From an uncultured Phascolarctobacterium sp. (lineage in GTDB: Bacteria; Bacillota; Negativicutes; Acidaminococcales; Acidaminococcaceae): a stretch of 64,000 nucleotides of DNA. Positions 25,972 to 35,164 of the stretch are shown piece after piece. The stretch spans positions 1 to 64,000 of the forward strand of contig URXU01000007.1 in NCBI GenBank assembly GCA_900552005.1, in the 5' to 3' direction. The notes below the pieces were generated by a model that was not told where the DNA came from, did not search any database, and saw nothing but the letters and a program-made list of their open reading frames with translations. The position numbers and the translations under genes are program-made. Every line of letters begins with the position of its first letter. Within the stretch, counting starts at the first letter, position 1.

Positions 25972-27036
25972 ATGGAAAAAACAGAAATTTTTGGACTGAC
26001 AAATGAAAAGCTGCAGGAATTGTTTGCTGCTCATGGTTTAAAAAAATTTAGGGCCAAACAGGTTTTTCAATGGATGTATCAGAAAGCGGTTTTTGATTTT
26101 AATCAGATGCATAATATCAGTAAAGCTGATATGGCATTGTTACAGGAAAAATTTACCGTTTTGCCTGCTGAAATCAAGATTTTACGGGAACAGAATTCTT
26201 CAGATGGTATGACCAGCAAGCTTTTATTGGAGCTGCCTGACGGCAATTCGGTAGAAACTGTTCTGATGCATCACGATTATGGCTACAGTGTCTGTGTTTC
26301 CAGTCAGGTTGGCTGTGACATGCACTGTGCTTTTTGTGCCAGCGGACTCAATGGCTGCGTAAGAAATCTTACGGCAGCTGAGATTATTGCTCAGGTATAT
26401 CTGTTCAACAGCAGGCTTCGCAGTCGCGAGGCTGTAGTATCAAGAGTAGTGGTTATGGGCAGCGGTGAACCGATGCTGAACTATGAGCATGTAATGAATG
26501 CTTTGGATTTTCTGCATCGTGAAGATACCTGCCATATGAGTTACCGCAACATGACTGTGTCAACCTGCGGTATTATTCCCGGCATAGAGAAAATGATTGC
26601 GGACCAGAGGCCAATTAATTTGGCCATATCACTGCATGCGGTCAAAAATGATGTGCGTACCGAGCTGATGCCGGTAAATAAAGGCTATAATTTTGTACAG
26701 GTCATAGCCGCTGCGGAAAATTATGCCGTAAGCAGCGGCCGGCAGATTACTTATGAATATATCCTGCTGCAAGATAAAAATGACAGTACGGCTGATGCCG
26801 AACTGCTGAGTAATTATCTGCGGTATAAGCATGCGTCTGTAAATATCATTCCGGCAAATCCGGTGGCGGAAAAAGGGTTTCTAAGACCGTCCGCAGCGGT
26901 TATTGACAGATTTTTGAAGGTATTGCAGAAAAATAGGATTAATGCTACGGTCCGTAAGGAAATGGGCAAGGACATTGATGCTGCGTGCGGGCAACTGCGC
27001 GCCAAGTTTGCGGAGGAACAGAAAAGCAGATTATGA
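25972..27036 (+). CDS. rlmN: Dual-specificity 23S rRNA/tRNA adenine-C2 methyltransferase RlmN
   Basis: A protein of 354 residues, a radical-SAM enzyme. The 4Fe-4S cysteines are C115, C119 and C122 (CDMHCAFC). It methylates C2 of A2503 in 23S rRNA and of A37 in some tRNAs. The second Cys pair, as in CGQ near the C terminus and CGI in the middle, serves the methyl relay. The gene overlaps the phosphatase gene by four bases. Confidence 0.95.
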   Translation: MEKTEIFGLTNEKLQELFAAHGLKKFRAKQVFQWMYQKAVFDFNQMHNISKADMALLQEKFTVLPAEIKILREQNSSDGMTSKLLLELPDGNSVETVLMHHDYGYSVCVSSQVGCDMHCAFCASGLNGCVRNLTAAEIIAQVYLFNSRLRSREAVVSRVVVMGSGEPMLNYEHVMNALDFLHREDTCHMSYRNMTVSTCGIIPGIEKMIADQRPINLAISLHAVKNDVRTELMPVNKGYNFVQVIAAAENYAVSSGRQITYEYILLQDKNDSTADAELLSNYLRYKHASVNIIPANPVAEKGFLRPSAAVIDRFLKVLQKNRINATVRKEMGKDIDAACGQLRAKFAEEQKSRL

Positions 27037-27800
27037 AAATGCAAGTAATCAGTAAAACACATGTGGGTAAGGTCCGTAATAATAATGAAGATTCACTGCT
27101 TATCAGGGAACCATATCTGTTTGCGGTTGCTGACGGAATGGGAGGCTATGCGGCCGGAGAAATTGCCAGCAGAGAAACTTTAAAGGCTTTTGAGCTCGTA
27201 ACGCATAAGTTGCGTCATGGTGAGGGTGCAGATGCCCGTCAGATATTAACAGAGGCGTTTTTGAAGGCTAATGAGCATATTTATATTATGGCGCACAAAA
27301 ATGCTGCATATGCAGGTATGGGAACGACGTTGACAGCTTTATACCTGCCGCAGGAAGAAAGCAGGGCTTATGCGGCGCATGTTGGCGACAGCCGGTTGTA
27401 TTTATACCGTCAGGATAAACTCAGCCAGCTGACACATGATCATTCCTATGTTGCTGATTTGGTAGCTCAGGGAAAAATTACTGATAAAGAAGCTTTTTCA
27501 CATCCGCAGAAGAATATGCTGCTGCAGGCAATTGGCGTGGAAGAGCAGATAAAAACGGATATTATTGAATTTAACGTACAGGCAGGCGATATCCTTTTGC
27601 TGTGCAGTGACGGTTTGTCCGATATGCTGCATGATGCGGAAATTGCCGCAGTTTTGGCACAGAATAATTTAAATGAGGCGGCAGAAATTTTAATAAAAAA
27701 ATCGTTGGAAAACGGCGGCCGGGATAATGTATCTTTTATTCTGATAGCTTTGGTTGCTGCTGAGGAGGATGGCTGTGATGAAACAAACGATCTTGAATAA
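27033..27800 (+). CDS. prpC: PPM-type Ser/Thr protein phosphatase (PrpC/Stp1)
   Basis: A protein of 255 residues with all PPM metal motifs: VRNNNEDS, VADGMGGY, GDSRLYLY, CSDGLSDML and GGRDNVS. It dephosphorylates targets of the kinase PrkC, encoded next to it. The start is the ATG within the rlmN stop (ATGA). There is no good RBS at the usual distance (GGAGGA is 15 bases off), so translation may depend on coupling to rlmN. It overlaps the kinase gene by 23 bases. Confidence 0.93.
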   Translation: MKMQVISKTHVGKVRNNNEDSLLIREPYLFAVADGMGGYAAGEIASRETLKAFELVTHKLRHGEGADARQILTEAFLKANEHIYIMAHKNAAYAGMGTTLTALYLPQEESRAYAAHVGDSRLYLYRQDKLSQLTHDHSYVADLVAQGKITDKEAFSHPQKNMLLQAIGVEEQIKTDIIEFNVQAGDILLLCSDGLSDMLHDAEIAAVLAQNNLNEAAEILIKKSLENGGRDNVSFILIALVAAEEDGCDETNDLE

Positions 27801-29745
27801 CCGTTACGAAATAATCCGTCCTGTCGGCAGCGGCGGAATGGCCGAAGTTTTTCTGGCTCATGATAATCTATTGGACCGCAATGTAGCGATTAAAATGCTG
27901 CGCGATCAGTTTTTGGCTGATAAAGATTTACTGGAGCAGTTTAAAAGGGAAGCAAAATCAGCGGCGCGCCTTATTCATCCCTACATTATCAATATCTATG
28001 ATGTTGTTTCTGAAGGTGACATTCAGTATATCGTTATGGAATATGTGGAAGGCGTAACACTGAAAGAATATTTAAAAGAACATAAGCTGCCTTTAAATGC
28101 GGTGCTGGAAATTGCCGTGCGCTTGGCGGATGCTTTGCAGCATGCGCACAGCCGTAATATTATTCACTGTGATATTAAACCGCAGAATATTCTGATTGAT
28201 AAAAATCTGAATCCCAAAATTACTGATTTTGGAATTGCCAAGATGATCAGCAGTCAGACGACTGTTTATACATCGGCTGTGATGGGCTCCGTGCATTATA
28301 TTTCTCCGGAACAGGCTATCGGCGGTAAAATTACTGCCAGCAGTGATGTTTATTCTTTAGGCGTAGTGCTGTTTGAAATGCTGACCGGACATGTTCCGTT
28401 TACAGGCAATACTGCTGTTTCTGTTGCCATGATGCATGCGGAAAAACCGGTACCCTTATTAAGTGATTTTATGGAAGAGGTACCTGACGGATTACAGCAG
28501 ATTATTGATAAAGCTTTGGCCAAGAGGACGGAAGACAGATATAAGGATGCTGAAGAATTACGGCGAGATCTGATGAATCTGAAAATGAAGCTTTTTCCCT
28601 TCAGCAGTGACGAGTATAAAAAAGATATGCAGGCCGTTATTCCAAGCAGCCCCTCTTCGCTGCCGCGAGAAGATTGCAGCGATGATTGTGATGCAACAGT
28701 GATTATGAAGCCGATGCGCAGTACAGGTGCGGAATATCACAGGGAAACAGTTGTTAAGGAAGAACCGGTGCAGGCGGAGCAGGAGGCTGAGGATATGCCG
28801 AATCAGAAGGTTAAAAAGACTGTCAGAAAAAAATGGAATTTTACCAGAATCCTGGTGTGTGTAACGGCAGCAGTGGTGGTTCTTTCGGTAATTGCCCATT
28901 TTATATTCAACAGCAATCGTGAAGTAGTCGCTGTTCCCGACGTGGTAAATATGACTGTTGTGGAAGCGCAGCAGGCCTTGGAAGAAAAGGGCTTTGAAGT
29001 TAAACTTGAAGAAAAATACGGCAATGATGTCAAACCGGGAACGGTTATGGAACAATCACCGAAGGCCGGTGAAAAAAGAAAACAGGGCAGCACTATTTAT
29101 CTGACAATCAGCAAAGGTGCTGAACTGAAAGCCATTCCCGATGTTGTGGGGATGTCGCTGACCAAAGCTGAAGCTTTACTGGAAGGCGAAGGCTATGTTA
29201 TCGGGTCCATAACAAAAAAATATGTAAGTGACAAGGATATTGGCGCAGTATTGTCGCAATCACCGAAGGCCATGGATAAAGCGCCCAAGGGCAGCAAAAT
29301 TAATCTGGTGGTTAATGAGGGTGAAAAAACTGTTCCCAATGTTATTGGCCAGCCTTTGGCAACTGCCAAACAATTATTGCAAAATGCCGGCCTGACGGTT
29401 GGCAGTGTTGGTTATACAAATAATGCTGCGGCCAAGGATACTGTTGTAAGCGCTGACCCTACGCCCGGAAGTCATTTATCATCCGGTGACAAAGTAAATC
29501 TGATGATTTCCTCAGGGTCCGGCAGCCAAGGAGGCAGCGGCAACAGTATTTATGTAGACTTTGTTGTACCCGGCAGCAAGGAGCAGCATGTACAGATCTA
29601 TCTTTCTGACGGCAGCGGACGCCGTTTGATTTATGACGGTACGCAAAAGGGCGGCGTAAGGCTGCGTCAAAAAGTGGATGCTTCCGGTAATGCTAAAGTG
29701 CAGCTGTATTGCGACAATAAACTGATTGAGGAGAAGTCTTTGTGA
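27778..29745 (+). CDS. prkC: PASTA-domain Ser/Thr protein kinase PrkC (Stk)
   Basis: A protein of 655 residues. The Hanks-type kinase domain (about 9-270) has the P-loop VGSGGMAEVF, K39 in VAIKML, the catalytic D132 in HCDIKPQN and DFG in KITDFGIAK. Here the usual HRD is HCD, making it a non-RD kinase. A transmembrane helix lies at about 357-378, followed by three PASTA repeats (starting IPDVV/VPDVV/VPNVI, about 386-588) and a C-terminal beta domain. PASTA kinases sense muropeptides or lipid II outside the membrane. The start is ATG or GTG 3 bases earlier, after GAGGAGG. Confidence 0.93.
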   Translation: MKQTILNNRYEIIRPVGSGGMAEVFLAHDNLLDRNVAIKMLRDQFLADKDLLEQFKREAKSAARLIHPYIINIYDVVSEGDIQYIVMEYVEGVTLKEYLKEHKLPLNAVLEIAVRLADALQHAHSRNIIHCDIKPQNILIDKNLNPKITDFGIAKMISSQTTVYTSAVMGSVHYISPEQAIGGKITASSDVYSLGVVLFEMLTGHVPFTGNTAVSVAMMHAEKPVPLLSDFMEEVPDGLQQIIDKALAKRTEDRYKDAEELRRDLMNLKMKLFPFSSDEYKKDMQAVIPSSPSSLPREDCSDDCDATVIMKPMRSTGAEYHRETVVKEEPVQAEQEAEDMPNQKVKKTVRKKWNFTRILVCVTAAVVVLSVIAHFIFNSNREVVAVPDVVNMTVVEAQQALEEKGFEVKLEEKYGNDVKPGTVMEQSPKAGEKRKQGSTIYLTISKGAELKAIPDVVGMSLTKAEALLEGEGYVIGSITKKYVSDKDIGAVLSQSPKAMDKAPKGSKINLVVNEGEKTVPNVIGQPLATAKQLLQNAGLTVGSVGYTNNAAAKDTVVSADPTPGSHLSSGDKVNLMISSGSGSQGGSGNSIYVDFVVPGSKEQHVQIYLSDGSGRRLIYDGTQKGGVRLRQKVDASGNAKVQLYCDNKLIEEKSL

Positions 29746-30632
29746 GCGAATTACAGGGCAGAGTTTTAAAAAATTATAACGGTTATTACTATGTGGCTGC
29801 CAATGAACAGATTTATACCTGCAAAGTTAAAGGTAAAATGAAACAGAATCGTTTTTCCCTGGTAACAGGCGATCTGGTAGCTTTTGAGGCAGGCAATAAT
29901 GATGAAGGCATGATTAAAAATGTATTGCCGCGCACCAATTTTCTGCTGCGCCCGACAATGGCCAATTTGGATTTGCTGCTGGTTACTTTTGCCTGCGTAA
30001 CGCCGGATTTCAGTTTTCTGCTGGCAGATAAATTGCTGGCGCTGGCTGAACTGGCTAAAATACCGGCGGTATTGATACTGAATAAATGTGACCTGGCAAG
30101 CAGGGAATTACTGAATAGTATTGTCGGTGTATATGAGCCGATTGGTTATGAAGTATATTGTATTTCTGCTCAGGAGCAGCAGGGCATAAGCAAATTGCGT
30201 GAACGACTGCAGGGTAAGATTTGTGCTTTTGGCGGTCCTTCAGGAGTAGGCAAGTCTTCAACAATCAATGCTATTGATCCTCAGGTTAAGCTTAGGACGG
30301 GCGCGGTCAGCGAAAAAATAGGCAGAGGCAAACATACGACACGGTTTGCACAGCTATTGCCTTTTGCCGGAGGTTATCTGGCAGATACGCCTGGTTTTGG
30401 CAATCTGCTGCTGGAAGAAATGGACGCCGGGCTGCTTCCTCGGGGATTTAGGGAATTTCAGGCATATGAACATCAGTGCAGATTTTCTCCCTGTACGCAT
30501 ACACATGAGCCTGTCTGCGGCGTTAAGCAGGCGGCAGCGGAAGGCAGAATTGCTGCCAGCCGCTATCAGTCTTATCTGGATATTTTGCAGGAAATCAATA
30601 CTTTTCAGGAAAGAGAGGGTAAAAAATTATGA
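29742..30632 (+). CDS. rsgA: Ribosome small subunit-dependent GTPase RsgA
   Basis: A protein of 296 residues. OB-fold N terminus, then a circularly permuted GTPase with NKCDL (G4) before GPSGVGKSS (G1) and DTPGFG (G3), then a zinc finger (CRFSPCTHTHEPVC). It acts late in 30S maturation. The start is GTG at 29742 after GAGGAG and overlaps the kinase gene by 4 bases. Order prpC-prkC-rsgA-rpe is conserved in the Firmicutes. Confidence 0.94.
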   Translation: MSELQGRVLKNYNGYYYVAANEQIYTCKVKGKMKQNRFSLVTGDLVAFEAGNNDEGMIKNVLPRTNFLLRPTMANLDLLLVTFACVTPDFSFLLADKLLALAELAKIPAVLILNKCDLASRELLNSIVGVYEPIGYEVYCISAQEQQGISKLRERLQGKICAFGGPSGVGKSSTINAIDPQVKLRTGAVSEKIGRGKHTTRFAQLLPFAGGYLADTPGFGNLLLEEMDAGLLPRGFREFQAYEHQCRFSPCTHTHEPVCGVKQAAAEGRIAASRYQSYLDILQEINTFQEREGKKL

Positions 30633-31273
30633 TTAAGATTGCACCTTCAATTTTATCAGCCGACTTTGCCTTTCTGGCTGATGAAATAAAAAAGATTGAA
30701 CTGGCTGGAGCCGATTGGGTTCATATCGATGTTATGGATGGTTTATTTGTGCCTAATTTGACTTTCGGCGCTCCGGTAGTGCAGAAAATAAGAAAAGTTA
30801 CCGATTTATTTTTTGACTGTCATTTGATGGTGGAAAATCCTGAAAAGTATATTGCTGATTTTAAAAAGGCCGGTGCGGATCAAATTGTAGTTCATGCAGA
30901 AGCAACCAAGCATCTGCATCGCTGCATTCAGCAGATTAAAGCGGAAGGAATGAAGGCTGGGGTGGCTTTAAATCCGGCTACCTCGCTGACTGCTATAGAA
31001 GAAATCCTGCCTTATGTGGATATGGTACTGTTGATGACTGTTAATCCTGGTTTTGGCGGTCAGTCTTTCATTGAAAGCATGGTGCCTAAAATTCAGCGTC
31101 TGGCCGCAATGATTAAGGAGCGCCGGCTGAATATAGATATACAGGTTGACGGCGGCATTAATGACAAAACAGCCAAGCTGGTAAAAGCAGCCGGAGCCAA
31201 CGTTTTGGTGGCTGGTTCATATGTTTATGGCGCAGCAGATGTACAGGCTGCTATCAGCAGTCTGCGCGGCTGA
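30629..31273 (+). CDS. rpe: Ribulose-phosphate 3-epimerase
   Basis: A protein of 214 residues, a TIM-barrel metalloenzyme that interconverts ribulose-5-phosphate and xylulose-5-phosphate. Motifs present: APSILSADF, HIDVMDGLFVPN, DCHLMV, MTVNPGFGGQ and VDGGIN. It supplies ribulose-5-phosphate flux in the pentose pathway, which is also a precursor source for the riboflavin operon that follows. The start lies inside the rsgA stop (ATGA). Confidence 0.96.
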   Translation: MIKIAPSILSADFAFLADEIKKIELAGADWVHIDVMDGLFVPNLTFGAPVVQKIRKVTDLFFDCHLMVENPEKYIADFKKAGADQIVVHAEATKHLHRCIQQIKAEGMKAGVALNPATSLTAIEEILPYVDMVLLMTVNPGFGGQSFIESMVPKIQRLAAMIKERRLNIDIQVDGGINDKTAKLVKAAGANVLVAGSYVYGAADVQAAISSLRG

Positions 31274-31313
31274 ACAGCGTCAGTGTAAATTTTGTGAACT
31301 TTCCGGTTGTTTA

Positions 31314-31342
31314 TTGAAAAAAACAGAAGTCCTGTATATAAT
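31314..31342 (+). promoter_or_regulatory. Promoter of the riboflavin operon
   Basis: TTGAAA and TATAAT are separated by 17 bp, about 55 bases before the FMN aptamer. Confidence 0.82.
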
Positions 31343-31395
31343 ATGAATATAGTATCTTTGCTGTCTGCTTTCGGCAGCAGTGAAAAATATAAAAC

Positions 31396-31504
31396 AACCT
31401 TTGGGGCAGGGTGAGATTCCCTACCGGCGGTAAAGTCCGCGAGCCGGAAGGCATGAACAGGTGCAATTCCTGTACCGACAGTATAGTCTGGATGATAAAA
31501 GGTG
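31396..31504 (+). ncRNA. FMN riboswitch (RFN element)
   Basis: The RFN core is clear: GGGGCAGGGTGAGATTCCCT (31403-31422), ACCGGCGGT, AGTCCGCGAGCC, GTGCAATTCCTGTACCGACAG and AGTCTGGATG. P1 is CCTTT (31398-31402) with AAAGG (31498-31502). FMN binding should switch off the ribDE-ribBA-ribH operon through the downstream hairpin. The 301 bases between rpe and ribD hold only this regulation. Confidence 0.96.
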
Positions 31505-31518
31505 AAGCTGATAAATTT

Positions 31519-31560
31519 TACCGCATTCTTACCTGAAGGTTAAGAGTGCGGTTTTATTTT
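31519..31560 (+). terminator. Riboswitch-controlled terminator of the rib operon
   Basis: ACCGCATTCTTA pairs with TAAGAGTGCGGT, followed by TTTATTTT. It directly follows the FMN aptamer. Confidence 0.85.
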
Positions 31561-31574
31561 GCGGTGAGGTTATT

Positions 31575-32672
31575 ATGACAGAAGAAAAATATATGCTGCG
31601 TGCTCTGGAGCTGGCACAAAAGGCGGAAGGGGAAACCAGCCCCAACCCCATGGTAGGATGTGTGCTGGTTGATGAGCAGGGTGTTATTGTCGGTGAAGGT
31701 TATCACCATAAAGCGGGAGAGACCCATGCAGAGGTAAATGCCCTGCGGGCAGCCGGTGAGCGGGCCAAAGGTGCGACAGCCTATGTAACCTTGGAGCCGT
31801 GTTCTCATTACGGGCGTACGGGTCCGTGCTGCAAAGCTCTGGCAGAAGCCGGTGTCAGTAAAGTTGTGGCGGCATGTATGGACCCCAATCCTAAAGTAGC
31901 AGGACGTGGTCTGGAATATCTGAGGCAGGCGGGGATTGAAGTAGCATGCGGATTATGTGAACAGCAGGCTAAAAAGCTTAATGAAAAATTTTTTTGCTGG
32001 ATTACAAAAAACAGGCCGTTTATCAGTCTGAAATACGCCATGACTTTAGATGGAAAAATTGCTGCGGCCACAGGCGACTCCAAGTGGATTACCGGAGAAG
32101 AAGCACGGAAATTTGCTCATCGTCTGCGCAGGCAGCATGATGCGGTACTTGTGGGTATTGGTACAGTTCTGGCTGATGATCCTGAACTGACTACGAGAAT
32201 GGTGCAAGGCAAAAATCCTGTAAGAGTAATATTGGACAGCAAACTGCGAATACCATTGCAGGCCAAGGTGCTGAATGATTCGGCTCCTACCATAATTTTT
32301 ACAGGTAAAGATGCAGCGGCTGAAAAAATCGCTATGCTTGAGGAAAAACAGGTTGATGTTATAACTTTAGCTGCGTCAGACGGTAAATTGCCTTTGCCGC
32401 AGGTCATTGCAGAGCTGAGTAAACGCAATATTACCAGTGTGCTGGTTGAGGGCGGCAGTGCCGTCCATGGAGCCTTTTATGATTGTGGCTTGGCAGATCG
32501 TATTTATGCCTTTATTGCTCTAAAGGTAATTGGCGGCGCCAAAGCACTGACGCCGGTAGGAGGCAGCGGCAGCGGTAAAATTGCGGAAGGCTGGCTTTTG
32601 CAGGAAACGGAATGTCATAAACTGGGTGACGATATACTGTTGACCGGTTTAATCGGAAAGGGAGGCTGCTGA
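31575..32672 (+). CDS. ribD: Bifunctional riboflavin deaminase/reductase RibD
   Basis: A protein of 365 residues. The N-terminal zinc deaminase (about 1-145) has HAEVNAL and EPCSHYGRTGPC; the C-terminal reductase domain (about 148-365) has SLKYAMTLDGKIA and LVEGGSAVHG. It deaminates and reduces diaminohydroxyphosphoribosylaminopyrimidine. It leads the riboflavin operon and its RBS GGTGAGG is 7 bases from the ATG. Only one base separates it from ribE. Confidence 0.96.
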   Translation: MTEEKYMLRALELAQKAEGETSPNPMVGCVLVDEQGVIVGEGYHHKAGETHAEVNALRAAGERAKGATAYVTLEPCSHYGRTGPCCKALAEAGVSKVVAACMDPNPKVAGRGLEYLRQAGIEVACGLCEQQAKKLNEKFFCWITKNRPFISLKYAMTLDGKIAAATGDSKWITGEEARKFAHRLRRQHDAVLVGIGTVLADDPELTTRMVQGKNPVRVILDSKLRIPLQAKVLNDSAPTIIFTGKDAAAEKIAMLEEKQVDVITLAASDGKLPLPQVIAELSKRNITSVLVEGGSAVHGAFYDCGLADRIYAFIALKVIGGAKALTPVGGSGSGKIAEGWLLQETECHKLGDDILLTGLIGKGGC

Positions 32673-32673
32673 T

Positions 32674-33324
32674 ATGTTTACTGGACTGGTAGCTGAGCTG
32701 GGAACCGTACAGCTGCTGCGCAGAGAAGGTTCTTCCTATCATTTGACGGTGTCTGCGGCAAAAGTAATGCATAATTTAAAAATAGGAGACAGCGTTGCTG
32801 TAAACGGAGCCTGTTTGACGGTAGTAAATATTAATGATCAGCAGTTTACGGCTGATGTAATGCCTGAGACAGTACGGTTGACTAATATCGGCAGCCTGCA
32901 GGCTGGCGACAAGGTAAATCTGGAGCGCACTTTACGTTTATGTGATGGCCTTGACGGACATATTGTCAGCGGTCATGTAGAAGGCCTTGGAACGATTACA
33001 GGCAAAAAGCCGGAAGGAATTGCGGTGGCTGTACGTATTGATACGGAAGCAAGACTGTTAAAATATATTATTCCCAAAGGCAGCATTGCCATAGACGGCA
33101 TCAGCCTGACAGTGACTAAGGTGGATGATTGCGGCTTTTCCGTAGCTATTATTCCTCATACAGCTAAGGAAACAACTTTGGGCTTTAAAAATATTGGTGA
33201 TAAGGTCAATTTAGAAACGGACATCATCGGCAAATATGTGGAAAAAATGATGGGCTTGGGAGATAATAAACAAACTGCGGCGGTTTTGAATAAAAATATG
33301 CTGATGGAAAACGGATTTCTGTGA
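32674..33324 (+). CDS. ribE: Riboflavin synthase, alpha subunit
   Basis: A protein of 216 residues made of two lumazine-binding beta-barrel repeats; the first starts MFTGLVAELG, the second HIVSGHVEGLG. A homotrimer that dismutates two dimethylribityllumazine into riboflavin. It carries a short C-terminal tail after the amphipathic helix. The RBS is GGAGG within the end of ribD. Confidence 0.96.
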   Translation: MFTGLVAELGTVQLLRREGSSYHLTVSAAKVMHNLKIGDSVAVNGACLTVVNINDQQFTADVMPETVRLTNIGSLQAGDKVNLERTLRLCDGLDGHIVSGHVEGLGTITGKKPEGIAVAVRIDTEARLLKYIIPKGSIAIDGISLTVTKVDDCGFSVAIIPHTAKETTLGFKNIGDKVNLETDIIGKYVEKMMGLGDNKQTAAVLNKNMLMENGFL

Positions 33325-33336
33325 GAGGTGACAGCA

Positions 33337-34560
33337 GTGGAAGAAAAATTTAAGTATAATACGATTGAAGAAGCAATTGCAGCGATTAAAGCAGGAAAAA
33401 TGGTTCTGGTGACGGATGATGAGGATCGTGAAAACGAAGGTGACCTGATAATGGCCGCAGAGTTATGCACTCCGGAAGCAATTAATTTTATGGCTCGAGA
33501 AGCCCGCGGTCTGATTTGTATGCCTGCAGCAGGAGAAATAATGGATAAACTGCAGTTTGGGGCCATGGTCAGCAAAAATACGGATAACCATGAAACAGCT
33601 TTTTCCGTGTCCATAGACCATGCAGACACGACTACAGGTATTTCAGCATTTGAACGCGCCTATACGATGAAAAAATGTGCGGAAGAAAATGCACAGCCCG
33701 GAGATTTTCGCAGACCTGGACATGTATTTCCGCTGCGTGCGCGTGAAGGCGGCGTACTGGTAAGAACTGGACACACGGAAGCAACCGTGGATTTGTGCCG
33801 TCTGGCAGGCTTAAAACCTGTAGGCGTTTGCTGTGAAATCATGAATGATGACGGACATATGGCACGTACACCGGACCTCGTAGAGTTTGCGCATAGACAT
33901 GATTTGGTATTTATTACCGTAGCTGATCTTGTAGCTTACAGAAAGGCTCATGAAAAGATGGTTCACAGAGCCGCCGAGGCTGATTTGCCCAGTAAATACG
34001 GTAAATTCAGAATTATTGCCTATGAAAACGATTTGGATGATCTGTGCCATGTGGCAATAGTAAAAGGTGAAATTGCCGGTAAAAAAGATGTTTTGGTAAG
34101 AGTACATTCCGAATGCCTGACAGGTGATGCCCTGGGCAGCCTGCGCTGTGACTGCGGCGATCAGCTGGCCAATGCTCTAAGGATGATTGAAAAAGAAGGA
34201 TGCGGCGCCGTTATTTACATGCGCCAGGAAGGCCGCGGCATCGGCTTGGCCAATAAGATCAGAGCATATGCTCTGCAGGATCAGGGTCTGGATACTGTGG
34301 AAGCCAACGTACGTCTGGGATTTGCTCCGGATTTGCGTGATTATGGTATAGGTGCGCAGATTCTTGCAGATTTGGGCCTGACCAGTATTCGTCTGATAAC
34401 TAATAATCCTGCCAAACGCATCGGTTTGTCCGGTTATGGTATTACGATCACTCAACGTGTACCTCTGGTTATTGAACCAAATGAGTATAATGAACATTAT
34501 CTTGATGTTAAGGAAGAAAAAATGGGGCATGAGCTGCATTGCTCCTGCTGTCATAAATAA
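33337..34560 (+). CDS. ribBA: Bifunctional RibBA: DHBP synthase / GTP cyclohydrolase II
   Basis: A protein of 407 residues. The N-terminal RibB half (about 1-205) has DDEDRENEGDLIMAAE and makes dihydroxybutanone phosphate from ribulose-5-phosphate. The C-terminal RibA half has the zinc site HSECLTGDALGSLRCDCG and RQEGRGIGL and opens GTP. It ends in a His/Cys-rich tail (HELHCSCCHK). The start is taken as the GTG at 33337, which follows GAGAGGTG; an in-frame GTG at 33328 lies within that RBS. Confidence 0.96.
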   Translation: MEEKFKYNTIEEAIAAIKAGKMVLVTDDEDRENEGDLIMAAELCTPEAINFMAREARGLICMPAAGEIMDKLQFGAMVSKNTDNHETAFSVSIDHADTTTGISAFERAYTMKKCAEENAQPGDFRRPGHVFPLRAREGGVLVRTGHTEATVDLCRLAGLKPVGVCCEIMNDDGHMARTPDLVEFAHRHDLVFITVADLVAYRKAHEKMVHRAAEADLPSKYGKFRIIAYENDLDDLCHVAIVKGEIAGKKDVLVRVHSECLTGDALGSLRCDCGDQLANALRMIEKEGCGAVIYMRQEGRGIGLANKIRAYALQDQGLDTVEANVRLGFAPDLRDYGIGAQILADLGLTSIRLITNNPAKRIGLSGYGITITQRVPLVIEPNEYNEHYLDVKEEKMGHELHCSCCHK

Positions 34561-34572
34561 GGAGGCTGAATT

Positions 34573-35034
34573 ATGCAAGTATTGGAAGGTAAACTGACTG
34601 CAAAAGGAATGAAGGTGGCTATTGTTGTAGCCCGTTTTAACGAATTTATTACCAGCAAGCTGTTAAGCGGCGCTGTGGACTGCCTGAAAAGACATGAAGC
34701 GGAAGATAATGATATTACGGTTGCATGGGTGCCCGGTGCTTTTGAAGTTCCGCTTGCCGCCAAAAAACTGGCTGCCACCGGCAAATATGATGCGATTATC
34801 TGTCTTGGCGCCGTAATCCGCGGGGCTACACCGCATTTTGATTATGTATGTGCGGAGGCTTCCAAGGGCATAGCGCATGTAAGTCTGGAATACGGTTTGC
34901 CTGTAGCCTTCGGCATTCTTACTACGGAAAATATTCAGCAGGCTGTGGAACGTGCAGGTACCAAAGCCGGTAATAAAGGCGTAGATGCAGCAATGACTGC
35001 TATTGAAATGGTAAATCTTTTTAAGGAAATGTAA
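34573..35034 (+). CDS. ribH: 6,7-dimethyl-8-ribityllumazine synthase
   Basis: A protein of 153 residues that condenses the RibD product (after dephosphorylation) with dihydroxybutanone phosphate. Motifs: VARFNEFIT, WVPGAFEVP, GAVIRGATPHFDYV, and the catalytic histidine within it. It forms 60-meric shells around RibE in many bacteria. It is the last gene of the operon; a terminator follows. Confidence 0.97.
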   Translation: MQVLEGKLTAKGMKVAIVVARFNEFITSKLLSGAVDCLKRHEAEDNDITVAWVPGAFEVPLAAKKLAATGKYDAIICLGAVIRGATPHFDYVCAEASKGIAHVSLEYGLPVAFGILTTENIQQAVERAGTKAGNKGVDAAMTAIEMVNLFKEM

Positions 35035-35045
35035 ACAGATTTCGC

Positions 35046-35075
35046 AAAGCCAGAGGCAGAACCTCTGGCTTTTTG
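35046..35075 (+). terminator. Terminator of the riboflavin operon
   Basis: A perfect 9-bp stem (AGCCAGAGG and CCTCTGGCT) followed by five T. Confidence 0.9.
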
Positions 35076-35092
35076 CTTGCGGGAAGATAAGC

Positions 35093-35121
35093 TTGTATTT
35101 CAGTATGGCAGTCTATATAAT
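35093..35121 (+). promoter_or_regulatory. Promoter of hslO
   Basis: TTGTAT and TATAAT are separated by 17 bp, about 44 bases before the hslO start. Confidence 0.75.
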
Positions 35122-35164
35122 AAAATAGACGCGTAAGAGTGAAAAATCAGAGAGGAGATTTTTT

